Below are positions 8,692-15,866 of a DNA stretch of 64,000 nucleotides, piece by piece; positions within the stretch are counted from its first letter, which is position 1, and every line of letters starts with the position of its first letter. The stretch is from Paracoccaceae bacterium. GTDB lineage: Bacteria; Pseudomonadota; Alphaproteobacteria; Rhodobacterales; Rhodobacteraceae. The DNA lies in assembly GCA_016124615.1 (NCBI GenBank), contig WGNF01000006.1:186001-250000 (forward strand), read 5' to 3'. Made by a program: the position numbers and the translations under genes. The notes beneath the pieces were generated by a model. It was not told the DNA's origin, ran no database searches, and saw nothing but the letters and a program-made list of their open reading frames with translations.

Positions 8692-9885
8692 TCAGCTGCG
8701 CATCGCGGCGTTGACCTCGGCCAGCCGATCCTCGCCGGGGTTTTGGTCCAGCGTCATCACCGGCAGGACGGCGCGCAGGTGGTCGTGGTGGCTGCGCACC
8801 CCGTATTCCAGATCGGACAGGTAGAAGCCCGCGAAGGCCTCTGACGTCATCGCTTCGTTCGACCAGTGTTGCAGTTGCACGTCTTCGGCCTGCGTGTCGC
8901 GGTCGATCCGCATCGCGAGGTAGCGCGCCAACCGCGCGGCGCGGGTTTCCTCGGGGTAGCGATAGACGGCGCCGCGCAGCAGGGTCTTGCCGACGGCGAC
9001 GGGGAATTCCTGATAGAACTGCATCGTCTCGGGGGTGACGGCGATCACCATGTTGGGGAACAGGCCCCAGTAGACCCAGGCGTGGCGGTGGCTTTCGGGC
9101 AGGCGGGCGTTCTCCGGCGCGATGCGGACGTAGTTCTTCACACTCCAGCGCCGGGTGGCCCTGGGGTTCCAGGTCGCGAAACTGCGGCTGAGGCCCGCCA
9201 CGAAGGGCTCATCGTAGTAGGTCGAGCCGTAGAGGTCTTGCAGCGCGGGATGGGCCATCGCGACGTGGTAGCCCTCGTTGTCGACGTCGCGGACGGATTT
9301 CCAGTTCACCGCCGAACCTTGGGTCCAGACCCCGCCGGCAGGCACCATCGTTTCCATCGCATAGGGCGCCATTTCGGCGGCGAAGGGGGCCATGACCTCG
9401 GCCACCGAAGGTTGCGGGCCGGGCAGGAAGCGCAGGAAGACCAGCCCCATCCAGACCTCGGTCTCGATCGGTTTCAAGCCGAATTCGACCTTGTCCATCG
9501 GTGGAAAGCTGCGCGGCTGCGCGGCGCCGCGCAGGGTGCCGTCGAGGTTGTAGACCCAGCCGTGGAACGGGCAGACCAGCGCACCCTGACAATGGCCGCT
9601 GTCCTTGGCGACAAGTCGCGAACCGCGGTGGCGGCAGATGTTGTGGAACGCTTTCACCGCGCCATCCTGCCCGCGCAGCACCAGCGCGCGTTCGCCCAGG
9701 ATGTCGAGCGCGAGAAAATCACCCGGATCGGGCAGGTCCGAGAGGTGGCAGGCGATCTGCCAGTGGCGGCGGAACAGCTCGGCCTTTTCCAGTTCCAGCA
9801 GGGCGGGGGAGTGGTAGCACCAGCCCGGCAACCCGCGCCGGTCCCAGTCATTCGGGATGGAGATGTCGCGGGCGGCGGCGGTCAT
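8692..9885 (-). CDS. Rieske non-heme iron oxygenase, alpha (catalytic) subunit
   Basis: A 397-residue aromatic-ring-hydroxylating-dioxygenase-type oxygenase. The Rieske [2Fe-2S] ligands are in CRHRGS and CPFHGW, and the mononuclear iron site is in DNEGYHVAMAHP. ATG 9885 (MTAAARD) is preferred because it has an AAGGA ribosome site, and because an upstream alternative start would put the operator palindrome inside the gene. Many members of this subgroup are N-demethylases or monooxygenases of quaternary amines, but I cannot assign the substrate. No cognate reductase or ferredoxin gene is in the window. The operator 14 nt upstream of the start ties it to the TetR regulon. Confidence 0.88.
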   Translation of the reverse strand: MTAAARDISIPNDWDRRGLPGWCYHSPALLELEKAELFRRHWQIACHLSDLPDPGDFLALDILGERALVLRGQDGAVKAFHNICRHRGSRLVAKDSGHCQGALVCPFHGWVYNLDGTLRGAAQPRSFPPMDKVEFGLKPIETEVWMGLVFLRFLPGPQPSVAEVMAPFAAEMAPYAMETMVPAGGVWTQGSAVNWKSVRDVDNEGYHVAMAHPALQDLYGSTYYDEPFVAGLSRSFATWNPRATRRWSVKNYVRIAPENARLPESHRHAWVYWGLFPNMVIAVTPETMQFYQEFPVAVGKTLLRGAVYRYPEETRAARLARYLAMRIDRDTQAEDVQLQHWSNEAMTSEAFAGFYLSDLEYGVRSHHDHLRAVLPVMTLDQNPGEDRLAEVNAAMRS

Positions 9886-9898
9886 GGTGGAATCCTTT

Positions 9899-9916
9899 GT
9901 TGAATGTTCATTCAAC
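9899..9916. promoter_or_regulatory. Palindromic operator candidate (site 3 of 3)
   Basis: GTTGAATGTTCATTCAAC is an 18-bp inverted repeat with perfect 8-bp arms and a TT spacer. It is the best of the three copies and sits 14-31 nt upstream of the Rieske gene start. The position fits repression by blocking the promoter or early transcription. Confidence 0.7.
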
Positions 9917-9968
9917 TTAAGCACATTTTATCGTTTATGGGAATACCACTTGGTGTTGCGCCAATGCA

Positions 9969-9996
9969 AAGGGCCGCGAGTCTCTTCGCGGCCCTT
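9969..9996 (-). terminator. Hairpin terminator downstream of the old yellow enzyme gene
   Basis: A perfect 11-bp stem (AAGGGCCGCGA with TCGCGGCCCTT) and a 6-nt loop lie 23 nt past the stop codon of the old yellow enzyme gene on the minus strand. The uridine tract is short, so efficiency is uncertain. Confidence 0.65.
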
Positions 9997-10018
9997 GTCG
10001 CTCTGTCCGTCTGACGGC

Positions 10019-11119
10019 TCAGGCGGTTTCGGCCTCTGCCAGCGTCGGGTAGTCGGTATAGCCCTTGGCGCCGCCGCCGTAGTAGGTGGCGCGGTCGCCT
10101 TCGGCCAGCGGGGCATCCAGCGTCAGCCGTTCGACCAGATCGGGGTTGGCGATGAACGCCTTGCCGAAGGCAATCGCATCGGCCGCGCCGCTGTCGACGG
10201 CGGCCATCGCCGCCGTGCGGGTGTAGCCGTTGTTGGCGATGTAGTTGCCGGTGTAAAGCGCGCGCAGGGCCGCCATTTTCGCATCGCTCTCGGTATCGCG
10301 GGCGCCACCGGTGGCGCCTTCCACCATGTGCAGATAGGCCAGGTTGAAGCGGTTCAGCCCCGTGATGACATGCGAGAAGACGGCGACCGGGTCGGTATCG
10401 GTGACGCCGTTCGACGGCGACAGCGGGCTCAGCCGGATGCCGGTGCGGTCGGCGCCGATGGCGGCGGTGACGGCCTCGACCACCTCGAACAGGAAGCGGG
10501 CACGGTTCTCGATCGACCCGCCGTAGGCATCGGTCCGGTGGTTCGAACCGTCACGCAGGAACTGGTCGATCAGATAGCCGTTGGCGGCGTGAATCTCGAC
10601 CCCGTCAAAGCCTGCGGCGCGCGCGTTCCTGGCGGCCTGGGCATAGGTCGCGACGATCTGCGGAATCTCTTCCAGCGCCAGGGCGCGGGGCTCCGAGGTG
10701 GGCACGAAGCCCTTGCCATCGAAGGTCTGCGACTTGGCCGCGATGGCCGAGGGCGCGACCGGCGCGACGCCGCCCGGTTGCAGCGAGGTGTGCGAGATGC
10801 GGCCGACATGCCACATCTGCAGCACGATCTTGCCGCCCTTGGCGTGAACGGCGGCGGTGACATTCTTCCAACCCTCGATCTGGGCGGGGCTGTAGATGCC
10901 CGGCGTCCAGGCATAGCCCTTACCCTCTGGCATGATCTGGCTGGCTTCGGTGATCAAGAGGCCCGCCGAGGCGCGCTGGGCATAGTATTCGGCGGCGAGG
11001 TCGGAGGGCACGTCATCCGCCGGACGGGCGCGGTTGCGGGTCAGCGGTGCCATGACGACACGGTTGGCCAGCGAGATTGCGCCGAACTGGGCTGGCGTAA
11101 ACAGTTTAGGGGTGGTCAT
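10019..11119 (-). CDS. Old yellow enzyme-type ene-reductase (NemA-like)
   Basis: A 366-residue FMN-dependent TIM-barrel flavoprotein that reduces activated C=C bonds, such as those in N-ethylmaleimide-like electrophiles and nitro compounds. Visible are the N-terminal PAQFGAISLANRVVMAPLTR block, the substrate-binding VEIHAANGYLIDQFL motif (His and Asn), and the phosphate-binding C-terminal IAFGKAFIANPDL. ATG 11119 has AAGGA upstream. A palindrome at 11195-11212 lies in the leader and suggests control by a TetR-type sensor of electrophiles, but no such regulator is adjacent. The DUF302 gene is upstream on the same strand. Confidence 0.92.
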   Translation of the reverse strand: MTTPKLFTPAQFGAISLANRVVMAPLTRNRARPADDVPSDLAAEYYAQRASAGLLITEASQIMPEGKGYAWTPGIYSPAQIEGWKNVTAAVHAKGGKIVLQMWHVGRISHTSLQPGGVAPVAPSAIAAKSQTFDGKGFVPTSEPRALALEEIPQIVATYAQAARNARAAGFDGVEIHAANGYLIDQFLRDGSNHRTDAYGGSIENRARFLFEVVEAVTAAIGADRTGIRLSPLSPSNGVTDTDPVAVFSHVITGLNRFNLAYLHMVEGATGGARDTESDAKMAALRALYTGNYIANNGYTRTAAMAAVDSGAADAIAFGKAFIANPDLVERLTLDAPLAEGDRATYYGGGAKGYTDYPTLAEAETA

Positions 11120-11194
11120 CTCTTGTCCTTTTTTTGTGTCCTCAATGGTTTGCACCAGAGGTTCGGCCGGGGTATTGCCCGTGCCCGGTATCAT

Positions 11195-11212
11195 TTGAAC
11201 TGTTCGGTTCAA
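11195..11212. promoter_or_regulatory. TetR-type palindrome upstream of the old yellow enzyme gene
   Basis: TTGAACTGTTCGGTTCAA is an 18-bp imperfect palindrome (7 of 9 positions matched per half), 76-93 nt upstream of the start. It differs from the TTGAATG-N2-CATTCAA site of the neighbouring regulon, so a different regulator is likely. Confidence 0.45.
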
Positions 11213-11230
11213 TATTCAACCCCCGCCGGT

Positions 11231-11614
11231 TCAGATTGCCGCGATGGCTTCCGACAGCATTGCGCGCACCTCCGCCGCCAGCAACGTGAGTGCCGGATTG
11301 GGGATCGCCTGCATCGAGGCGACCGGGTCGATGGCCGAAACCTCGGTGCCGCCGTCAACCTCGCGCAGGATCACGTTGCATGGCAGCATGGCCCCCACGC
11401 GCGGTTCCAACCCGATGGCGCCAAACGCCATTTTCGGGTTGCAGGCGCCAAGGATGCGGTAGCCCGGCATGTCTTCGCCCAGCTTTTCACGCATCGTCGC
11501 GGCAACGTCGATCTCGGTCAGAACGCCAAAGCCGCGCGCCTTCAGGGCGTCGCGCGTGCGCGCCTCGACATTGGCAAGGCTGGCGGGGATCAGTCGGGTC
11601 AGGGTGTAGGGCAT
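11231..11614 (-). CDS. DUF302 family protein
   Basis: A 127-residue protein with the DUF302 pattern: FGVLTEIDVAATM, followed by YRILGACNPKMAFGAI and GAMLPCNVILRE. ATG 11614 is supported by the strong AGGAGG ribosome site; longer in-frame extension has no such support. The family has no firmly established role and often sits by sulfur, redox or copper genes, as here next to a cytochrome c and an SQR-like gene. The two cysteines (GACNP, LPCNV) are family features. It is divergent from the cytochrome gene. Confidence 0.85.
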   Translation of the reverse strand: MPYTLTRLIPASLANVEARTRDALKARGFGVLTEIDVAATMREKLGEDMPGYRILGACNPKMAFGAIGLEPRVGAMLPCNVILREVDGGTEVSAIDPVASMQAIPNPALTLLAAEVRAMLSEAIAAI

Positions 11615-11722
11615 CTGGACCTCCTCGGGTTGCAGGTGACGGACGGCTGACGGAACGCGGACCGGCGGCAAGACATGCCGACCGATCTTGTCCCGACATG
11701 CCAGCGGCACTTGCTGGGCGCC

Positions 11723-11736
11723 CTGACCTGCATCAA
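11723..11736. promoter_or_regulatory. FNR/FixK-like box upstream of the cytochrome c gene
   Basis: CTGACCTGCATCAA differs from TTGAC-N4-ATCAA by one base and is about 67 nt upstream of the cytochrome c start in the DUF302/cytochrome divergent region. FnrL-type regulators of Rhodobacterales recognise TTGAY-N4-RTCAA sites. Confidence 0.4.
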
Positions 11737-11802
11737 GGTTTCCGCGCCGCGGTAATGCCAGACTGGTCGGCGAGACCGGGATAAACGGCAAGGGAGACTG
11801 CA

Positions 11803-12210
11803 ATGCGTTGGGCGATGATCCTGTCAGGGCTTGGGGTGGCGGCGATGGTCGCGGCCTGTGCGGTGCAGCCAGAGACGGATGGCAAGGTGCTGTTCCACGA
11901 CTATTGCGCGGGGTGCCACGGTGAAAGCGGGGTCGGCGACGGCCCGGCGGCGATCGGGCTGGCGCGCAAGCCCGCCGACCTGACGCGGATCGCGGCGAAG
12001 AACGGCGGCGTGTTCCCGCGTGTCCGGGTGATGAGCTGGATCGACGGCTTCACGCGGGCGGGCAAGCATGGCGGGCAGGTGATGCCGGTGTTCGACCCGC
12101 TGCTGACCGGGCCGAACGTGCTGATCGACACCGGCGGCGGGGTGATGACGCCGACGCCGGTGCAACTGGTGGCGCTGTCCGACTACGTCGAAACGCTGCA
12201 GCGGAAGTAG
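11803..12210 (+). CDS. Class I c-type cytochrome, lipoprotein
   Basis: A 135-residue protein with a hydrophobic signal ending in a lipobox (VAAC, Cys19), so it is likely membrane-anchored in the periplasm. A single heme-binding CAGCH motif occurs at residues 35-39. A distal Met suitable as axial ligand lies in GQVMPVFDP. It has an AGGGAGA ribosome site. It is convergent with the SQR-like gene and may accept electrons in the periplasm, but the partner is unknown. Confidence 0.85.
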   Translation: MRWAMILSGLGVAAMVAACAVQPETDGKVLFHDYCAGCHGESGVGDGPAAIGLARKPADLTRIAAKNGGVFPRVRVMSWIDGFTRAGKHGGQVMPVFDPLLTGPNVLIDTGGGVMTPTPVQLVALSDYVETLQRK

Positions 12211-12232
12211 GCGCGGCGGCGATCCGGCGCGC

Positions 12233-13360
12233 CTAGCGATAGGCGCGCAGGTAGTGATGCTCGAACGTCCGTTTCAACCAGTGGAACGGCTTGAAGGCGG
12301 GCAGCACCAGATTGAAGCGGGCGTTGCGAAAGACCAGCATGCCGCTGTTCAGGGTGTCGAGAATGCAGACCAGCTCTGGCTTGAAGGCCACCACGGGCGC
12401 CTTGCCCTTCAGCACGGCGGCGATGTTTGCTGCGGCGGCCTTGGCTTGCAGGTCGGCCTGATGCGCCTGTTTAGGCATCCAGTCGGGGCCGGGAAAGCTG
12501 CCCGCGTCGCCCGCAACCCAGAGGTTGGTGAAGCCTTCGACCTGCGTCTGCGCCGTCGCCCGGACCATGCCACCGGGCGACAGCGGCAGCGAGGATCGGG
12601 CCAGCCACTCCGGCCCGGTCAGGCCGGGCATGAACAGGATCAGGTCAGCCGGGATCGTGCCGCCCTCGGTGACCACGGCGCGTTCCTCGAACCGGAGGAG
12701 CTTGTGGCCAAGATGGGTCTCGATCCCGCGCCGGGCCATCTGCGCCAGCAGGCCGTCCACCGCCGTTTCGCCCAGCCGCTGGCCGGGGCGCTGCGACGGG
12801 CTGAAGAACACCAGCCGGAACCGGTCGCGGCGACCCTGACGGCGCAAGAGGCTGTCGATGTTGAACAGAAACTCGAACATCGGGCCGCCGCGCATGGCGC
12901 CCGGTTCGGCCGGGTTGGTGGCAAAGCCGATGGCGATGGTGCCGCCATCCGGCGCGGCAAGGCGCGCGGCGATTTGTTCGGCGGCCGCGATGCCGTTGCA
13001 AGGGATGATGCCGTGCTCGATGCCCGGCAGCTTGCGCAGGAACCGCCCGCCGGTGGCGATGATGACGTGATCGGCTCTGACGGGCCCCATTTCGGTTTCC
13101 ACCTGCCGCCCGTCCGGTGAAAGCCCGGTGACGGCGGCCTTGAGGTGGCGCACCTTGTGCCGCGCAAAGAAGCGGGCCAGCGGCACTTTCAGCCCCGCGC
13201 CCTTGCGGATCCCGGCGGGGATCCAGATCGTACTGGGCAGGTAGTGCAAGTCGTCGCGCGGCGAGATCACGGTAATCTCGGCGTTGACGCGGTGGCGGCG
13301 CAATTCGCGGATGGCGGTGAGGGCGGCGAAGCCGGAGCCGAGGATGGCGATCTGGGTCAT
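12233..13360 (-). CDS. Sulfide:quinone oxidoreductase-like FAD protein
   Basis: A 375-residue flavoprotein of the SQR/FCSD/NDH-2 superfamily. The N-terminal ILGSGFAALTAIREL binds FAD and VAGDAGSF is the second FAD block. Two cysteines, Cys121 (IIPCNGIA) and Cys332 (ELVCILDTL), are placed like the redox-active pair of SQRs; these oxidise sulfide to polysulfide and pass electrons to quinone. The C-terminus is aromatic and basic (FHWLKRTFEHHYLR), as in membrane-associated SQRs. The promoter carries an ATTC-N8-GAAT box, the site described for the persulfide sensor SqrR. It is shorter than classical SQRs (about 430 residues), so it may be a divergent SQR type. Confidence 0.8.
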   Translation of the reverse strand: MTQIAILGSGFAALTAIRELRRHRVNAEITVISPRDDLHYLPSTIWIPAGIRKGAGLKVPLARFFARHKVRHLKAAVTGLSPDGRQVETEMGPVRADHVIIATGGRFLRKLPGIEHGIIPCNGIAAAEQIAARLAAPDGGTIAIGFATNPAEPGAMRGGPMFEFLFNIDSLLRRQGRRDRFRLVFFSPSQRPGQRLGETAVDGLLAQMARRGIETHLGHKLLRFEERAVVTEGGTIPADLILFMPGLTGPEWLARSSLPLSPGGMVRATAQTQVEGFTNLWVAGDAGSFPGPDWMPKQAHQADLQAKAAAANIAAVLKGKAPVVAFKPELVCILDTLNSGMLVFRNARFNLVLPAFKPFHWLKRTFEHHYLRAYR

Positions 13361-13405
13361 GGGCTGTCCTTGCGATGCAGTCCGGGCGGGCTGGGGTGAA
13401 GATAT

Positions 13406-13436
13406 ATTCGCAATATGGAATTAGTGATAATATCAC
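13406..13436. promoter_or_regulatory. SqrR/BigR-type box plus adjacent palindrome upstream of the SQR-like gene
   Basis: ATTC-GCAATATG-GAAT at 13406-13421 fits the ATTC-N8-GAAT operator reported for SqrR in Rhodobacter capsulatus. It is followed by a perfect palindrome GTGATAATATCAC at 13424-13436. Both lie 46-76 nt upstream of the SQR-like start in a locally AT-rich region likely to hold the promoter. No sqrR gene is in the window. Confidence 0.6.
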
Positions 13437-13528
13437 AAACGCCGCCGTTCAAGCCGGGATCCGGGGGCGTGGCGTTATCGCACAGGGCGGGGATTGGACC
13501 GGCGCACCGGTTCTGCTAGGCAGGGTGG

Positions 13529-13894
13529 ATGGTGCGCACGATCCACTCTCGTCTCCTCGCGTTCGGGCTCGCGCTGTTGCTCGGGCTCAGCTCGGTCCTG
13601 ACGGTGGCCGCAGCTCGCATGGCGACGCTCGACGATCTGGCCGTGGCGCGTTTCGTTGCCGTGGGCGGCACCGCCGACGATCTGTGTGGCAAGACCGCGC
13701 CACGCAATCTGCTCGATGAACTCAACAACCTCTGCCAACCCGCCGGCCCGCCGCTGCTGGAAGCGACGCCGGGCCACCTGCCGCCGGTCACGCTGCGGAT
13801 GTCGCGGGTGGGGTGGGCCTTTGCGGTGCTGCACGCGCCGCGCGCCCCGGCGCTGACCGGCCCGGCGATCCGGGCGCCACCCGCGTTGGCCTGA
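13529..13894 (+). CDS. Small exported hypothetical protein upstream of copC-copD
   Basis: A 121-residue protein not recognised as a known family. The N-terminus has a long hydrophobic signal or anchor (LLAFGLALLLGLSSVLTVAAA). The rest has two cysteines (DLCGKT, NNLCQP) and a proline/alanine-rich C-terminus. It reads in the same direction as copC, 138 nt downstream. Co-location with the copper genes suggests a periplasmic role in metal handling, but this is only context. Start ATG 13529 has a weak ribosome site. Confidence 0.55.
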   Translation: MVRTIHSRLLAFGLALLLGLSSVLTVAAARMATLDDLAVARFVAVGGTADDLCGKTAPRNLLDELNNLCQPAGPPLLEATPGHLPPVTLRMSRVGWAFAVLHAPRAPALTGPAIRAPPALA

Positions 13895-14032
13895 GCCGCG
13901 ATCTGTGCCCGGTCCGGTGACCGGGTTGCCGATGTCTGCCGCGATCCCGCGGCCCGTTCCCCATGCAATCCCCTGATCCGCCCCCCGTGGCGGAGCTTTC
14001 CCCAATCGCCGGCAGAGTTCCGGCAGAAAGAC

Positions 14033-14389
14033 ATGACCATGAAAACCGCACTGATCCTTGCCGCCAGCCTCGCGATGACTGCTTCGGCCGCCTTCGCCCA
14101 CGCCCACCTGACCGCCGAGATGCCCGCCGACAAGGCGACGGTCGCCGCCCCCACCGACCTGATGCTGACCTTCTCGGAGGATGTGTCGCTGAAATTCACC
14201 GGCGTGAAGGTGACCGGCCCCGCCAAGGCAGAGGTTGCGCAGGGCACACCCTCGCTGTCGCAGGGCGACACGGTGCTGACCGTGCCGTTGCAAGGCACGC
14301 TGGGGCTGGGCACCTACACGGTGGACTGGCACGCGCTGTCGACCGACGGGCACAAGACCCACGGCACCTATACCTTCACCGTGAAGTAA
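14033..14389 (+). CDS. copC: Periplasmic copper-binding protein CopC
   Basis: A 118-residue CopC/YobA-like protein. The signal peptide ends in AAFA, so the mature protein starts HAHLTAEMPADKAT; this N-terminal His is the known Cu(II) ligand of CopC. The C-terminal DGHKTHGTYTFTVK supplies the other His ligand region. It binds copper in the periplasm, usually handing it to CopD. Only 4 nt separate it from copD. A start at the second Met (ATG 14039) is possible. Confidence 0.9.
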   Translation: MTMKTALILAASLAMTASAAFAHAHLTAEMPADKATVAAPTDLMLTFSEDVSLKFTGVKVTGPAKAEVAQGTPSLSQGDTVLTVPLQGTLGLGTYTVDWHALSTDGHKTHGTYTFTVK

Positions 14390-14393
14390 GCCG

Positions 14394-15218
14394 GTGGACC
14401 GGGCGCTGATCCTGATCCGGTTCCTGCATTTCGGGGCGGCGATGCTGCTTTGGGGCGGGGCGGTGTTTGGCGGCGCCCGGTCCGTTCCGCCCCGTGCGGG
14501 GCGGCTTTGGCTACTGCTGGCGCTGACCGCCATCGGTTGGCTGATGCTGGAGGCCGGGGTAGCGGGTGACGGCTGGACTGACACGCTGGACCCCGGCACG
14601 ATCTGGGCCCTGCTAAGCGCGACGGCCGTGGGGCAGGCTTGGGCATTTCACATGGCGCTGGTCGCGGCGCTGGGTGTTGCGATCTGGCGCGGGCGCGGGG
14701 TGACGCTGGCCGCCGGGGTCGCACTGGCCAGCCTTGCGCTGGTCGGTCATGCGGCGATGCAACAGGGCTGGATCGGCGGCGCGCACCGCGCCAACGCCGC
14801 GCTGCATCTGCTGGCGGCGGGGTATTGGGTGGGCGCCTTGCCGCCCCTGCTGGGCTGCCTTGCCCGGATGCGGCAGGGCGAGGCGACGCTGGGGCCGGTG
14901 GTGATGCGCTATTCGCGCCTTGGGCATTGGGCTGTGGCGGCGGTGATCGTGACGGGCGTGGCCAATACCGCGCTGGTGCTGGGGCGGGTGCCCGGCCTCG
15001 GGTCGCCCTATCAGGCGCTCTTGGTGCTGAAGATCGCGCTGGTGGCGGCAATGGTGGGCGTGGCGCTGGTCAACCGCTACGGTTTCGTGCCCCGCCTCAA
15101 GGCGGCAAACGACCCCGCCGCCCTGCGGGCAATCGCGCGCGGCACGCTGGCCGAGATCGCGCTGGGGGCCGCCGTTCTCGCGCTTGTGAGCGCATTTGCC
15201 ACGTTTGACCCGGTCTGA
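14394..15218 (+). CDS. copD: Copper resistance membrane protein CopD
   Basis: A 274-residue inner-membrane protein of the CopD family with about eight hydrophobic segments. It begins at GTG 14394, four bases after the copC stop. Conserved histidines are seen in LIRFLHFGAAM, VGHAAMQQG and ANAALHLLAAGYWVG, where CopD proteins probably ligate copper during transport across the inner membrane. Together with copC it forms a two-gene copper-handling unit. The bufferin operon at 51-53.5 kb is a second copper-related locus in the window. Confidence 0.88.
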   Translation: MDRALILIRFLHFGAAMLLWGGAVFGGARSVPPRAGRLWLLLALTAIGWLMLEAGVAGDGWTDTLDPGTIWALLSATAVGQAWAFHMALVAALGVAIWRGRGVTLAAGVALASLALVGHAAMQQGWIGGAHRANAALHLLAAGYWVGALPPLLGCLARMRQGEATLGPVVMRYSRLGHWAVAAVIVTGVANTALVLGRVPGLGSPYQALLVLKIALVAAMVGVALVNRYGFVPRLKAANDPAALRAIARGTLAEIALGAAVLALVSAFATFDPV

Positions 15219-15228
15219 ACCGCCCGAC

Positions 15229-15242
15229 TTGACTTGTATCAG
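15229..15242. promoter_or_regulatory. FNR-like box upstream of the porGAB operon
   Basis: TTGACTTGTATCAG is one base from TTGAC-N4-ATCAA and sits 52-65 nt upstream of the porG start. It would suit an FnrL-activated, oxygen-regulated promoter. A better site of the same type precedes ppsA at 21467. Confidence 0.5.
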
Positions 15243-15293
15243 GGACATGCGCGCCCGAATCCCTCACCTTCCCCAAGGACAGAGGAGGCGCGG

Positions 15294-15854
15294 ATGTTCG
15301 AAGTGCGGTTGCATGGCCGGGGCGGTCAGGGCGTTGTGACGGCGGCCGAGATGCTGTCGGTCGCGGCCTTCGACGAGGGGCGCTATGCGCAGGCGTTTCC
15401 CAGTTTCGGATCGGAACGGATGGGGGCGCCGGTCGCCTCGTTCTGCCGGATCGCCGAGGCCGAGATCCGGCTGCGCGAGCCGATCATCGACCCCGACGCG
15501 CTGATCATTCAGGATCCGACGCTGTTTCACTCGGTCCATGTCTTCGCCGGGCTGAAACCCGATGGCTACCTGCTGATCAACTCGACCCGGACGCCCGCCG
15601 AACTGGGCATCACGGCAATCGCCGAACGGTTGCCCGCGGGCCACGTCCGCTGCCTGCCTGCCACCGAAATCGCGATGCGCCATTTCGGCAAGCCCCTGCC
15701 CAACGCGGTTCTGCTGGGCGGCTTCGCGGCGATGACGGAGGTGGTGTCACTTGACGCGGTGCTGAAGGCGATCCGCGAGCGGTTCGCGGGCAAGGTCGGC
15801 GAGGCCAACGTGGCGGCGGCCGAAGAAGCCTATGCGCTGGCGCGCGCGGCCTGA
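15294..15854 (+). CDS. porG: Pyruvate/2-oxoacid:acceptor oxidoreductase, gamma subunit
   Basis: A 186-residue gamma-type subunit (LHGRGGQGVVTAAEMLSVAA at the N-terminus, FPSFGSERMGAPV after it). ATG 15294 is chosen because of the AGAGGAGG ribosome site; an upstream TTG at 15234 has none. In multisubunit 2-oxoacid:ferredoxin oxidoreductases this subunit helps bind coenzyme A. It is the first gene of a four-gene unit with the alpha and beta subunits and a GltD-like reductase; the alpha gene starts 12 nt downstream. Confidence 0.9.
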   Translation: MFEVRLHGRGGQGVVTAAEMLSVAAFDEGRYAQAFPSFGSERMGAPVASFCRIAEAEIRLREPIIDPDALIIQDPTLFHSVHVFAGLKPDGYLLINSTRTPAELGITAIAERLPAGHVRCLPATEIAMRHFGKPLPNAVLLGGFAAMTEVVSLDAVLKAIRERFAGKVGEANVAAAEEAYALARAA

Positions 15855-15866
15855 AGGGGGAACGCA

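Noticed and set aside
9857..11650. A 597-codon plus-strand frame antisense to the old yellow enzyme gene
   Set aside because: The amino acid pattern (Gly/Arg/His-rich) is that of an antisense shadow; the minus-strand frame has full enzyme motifs.
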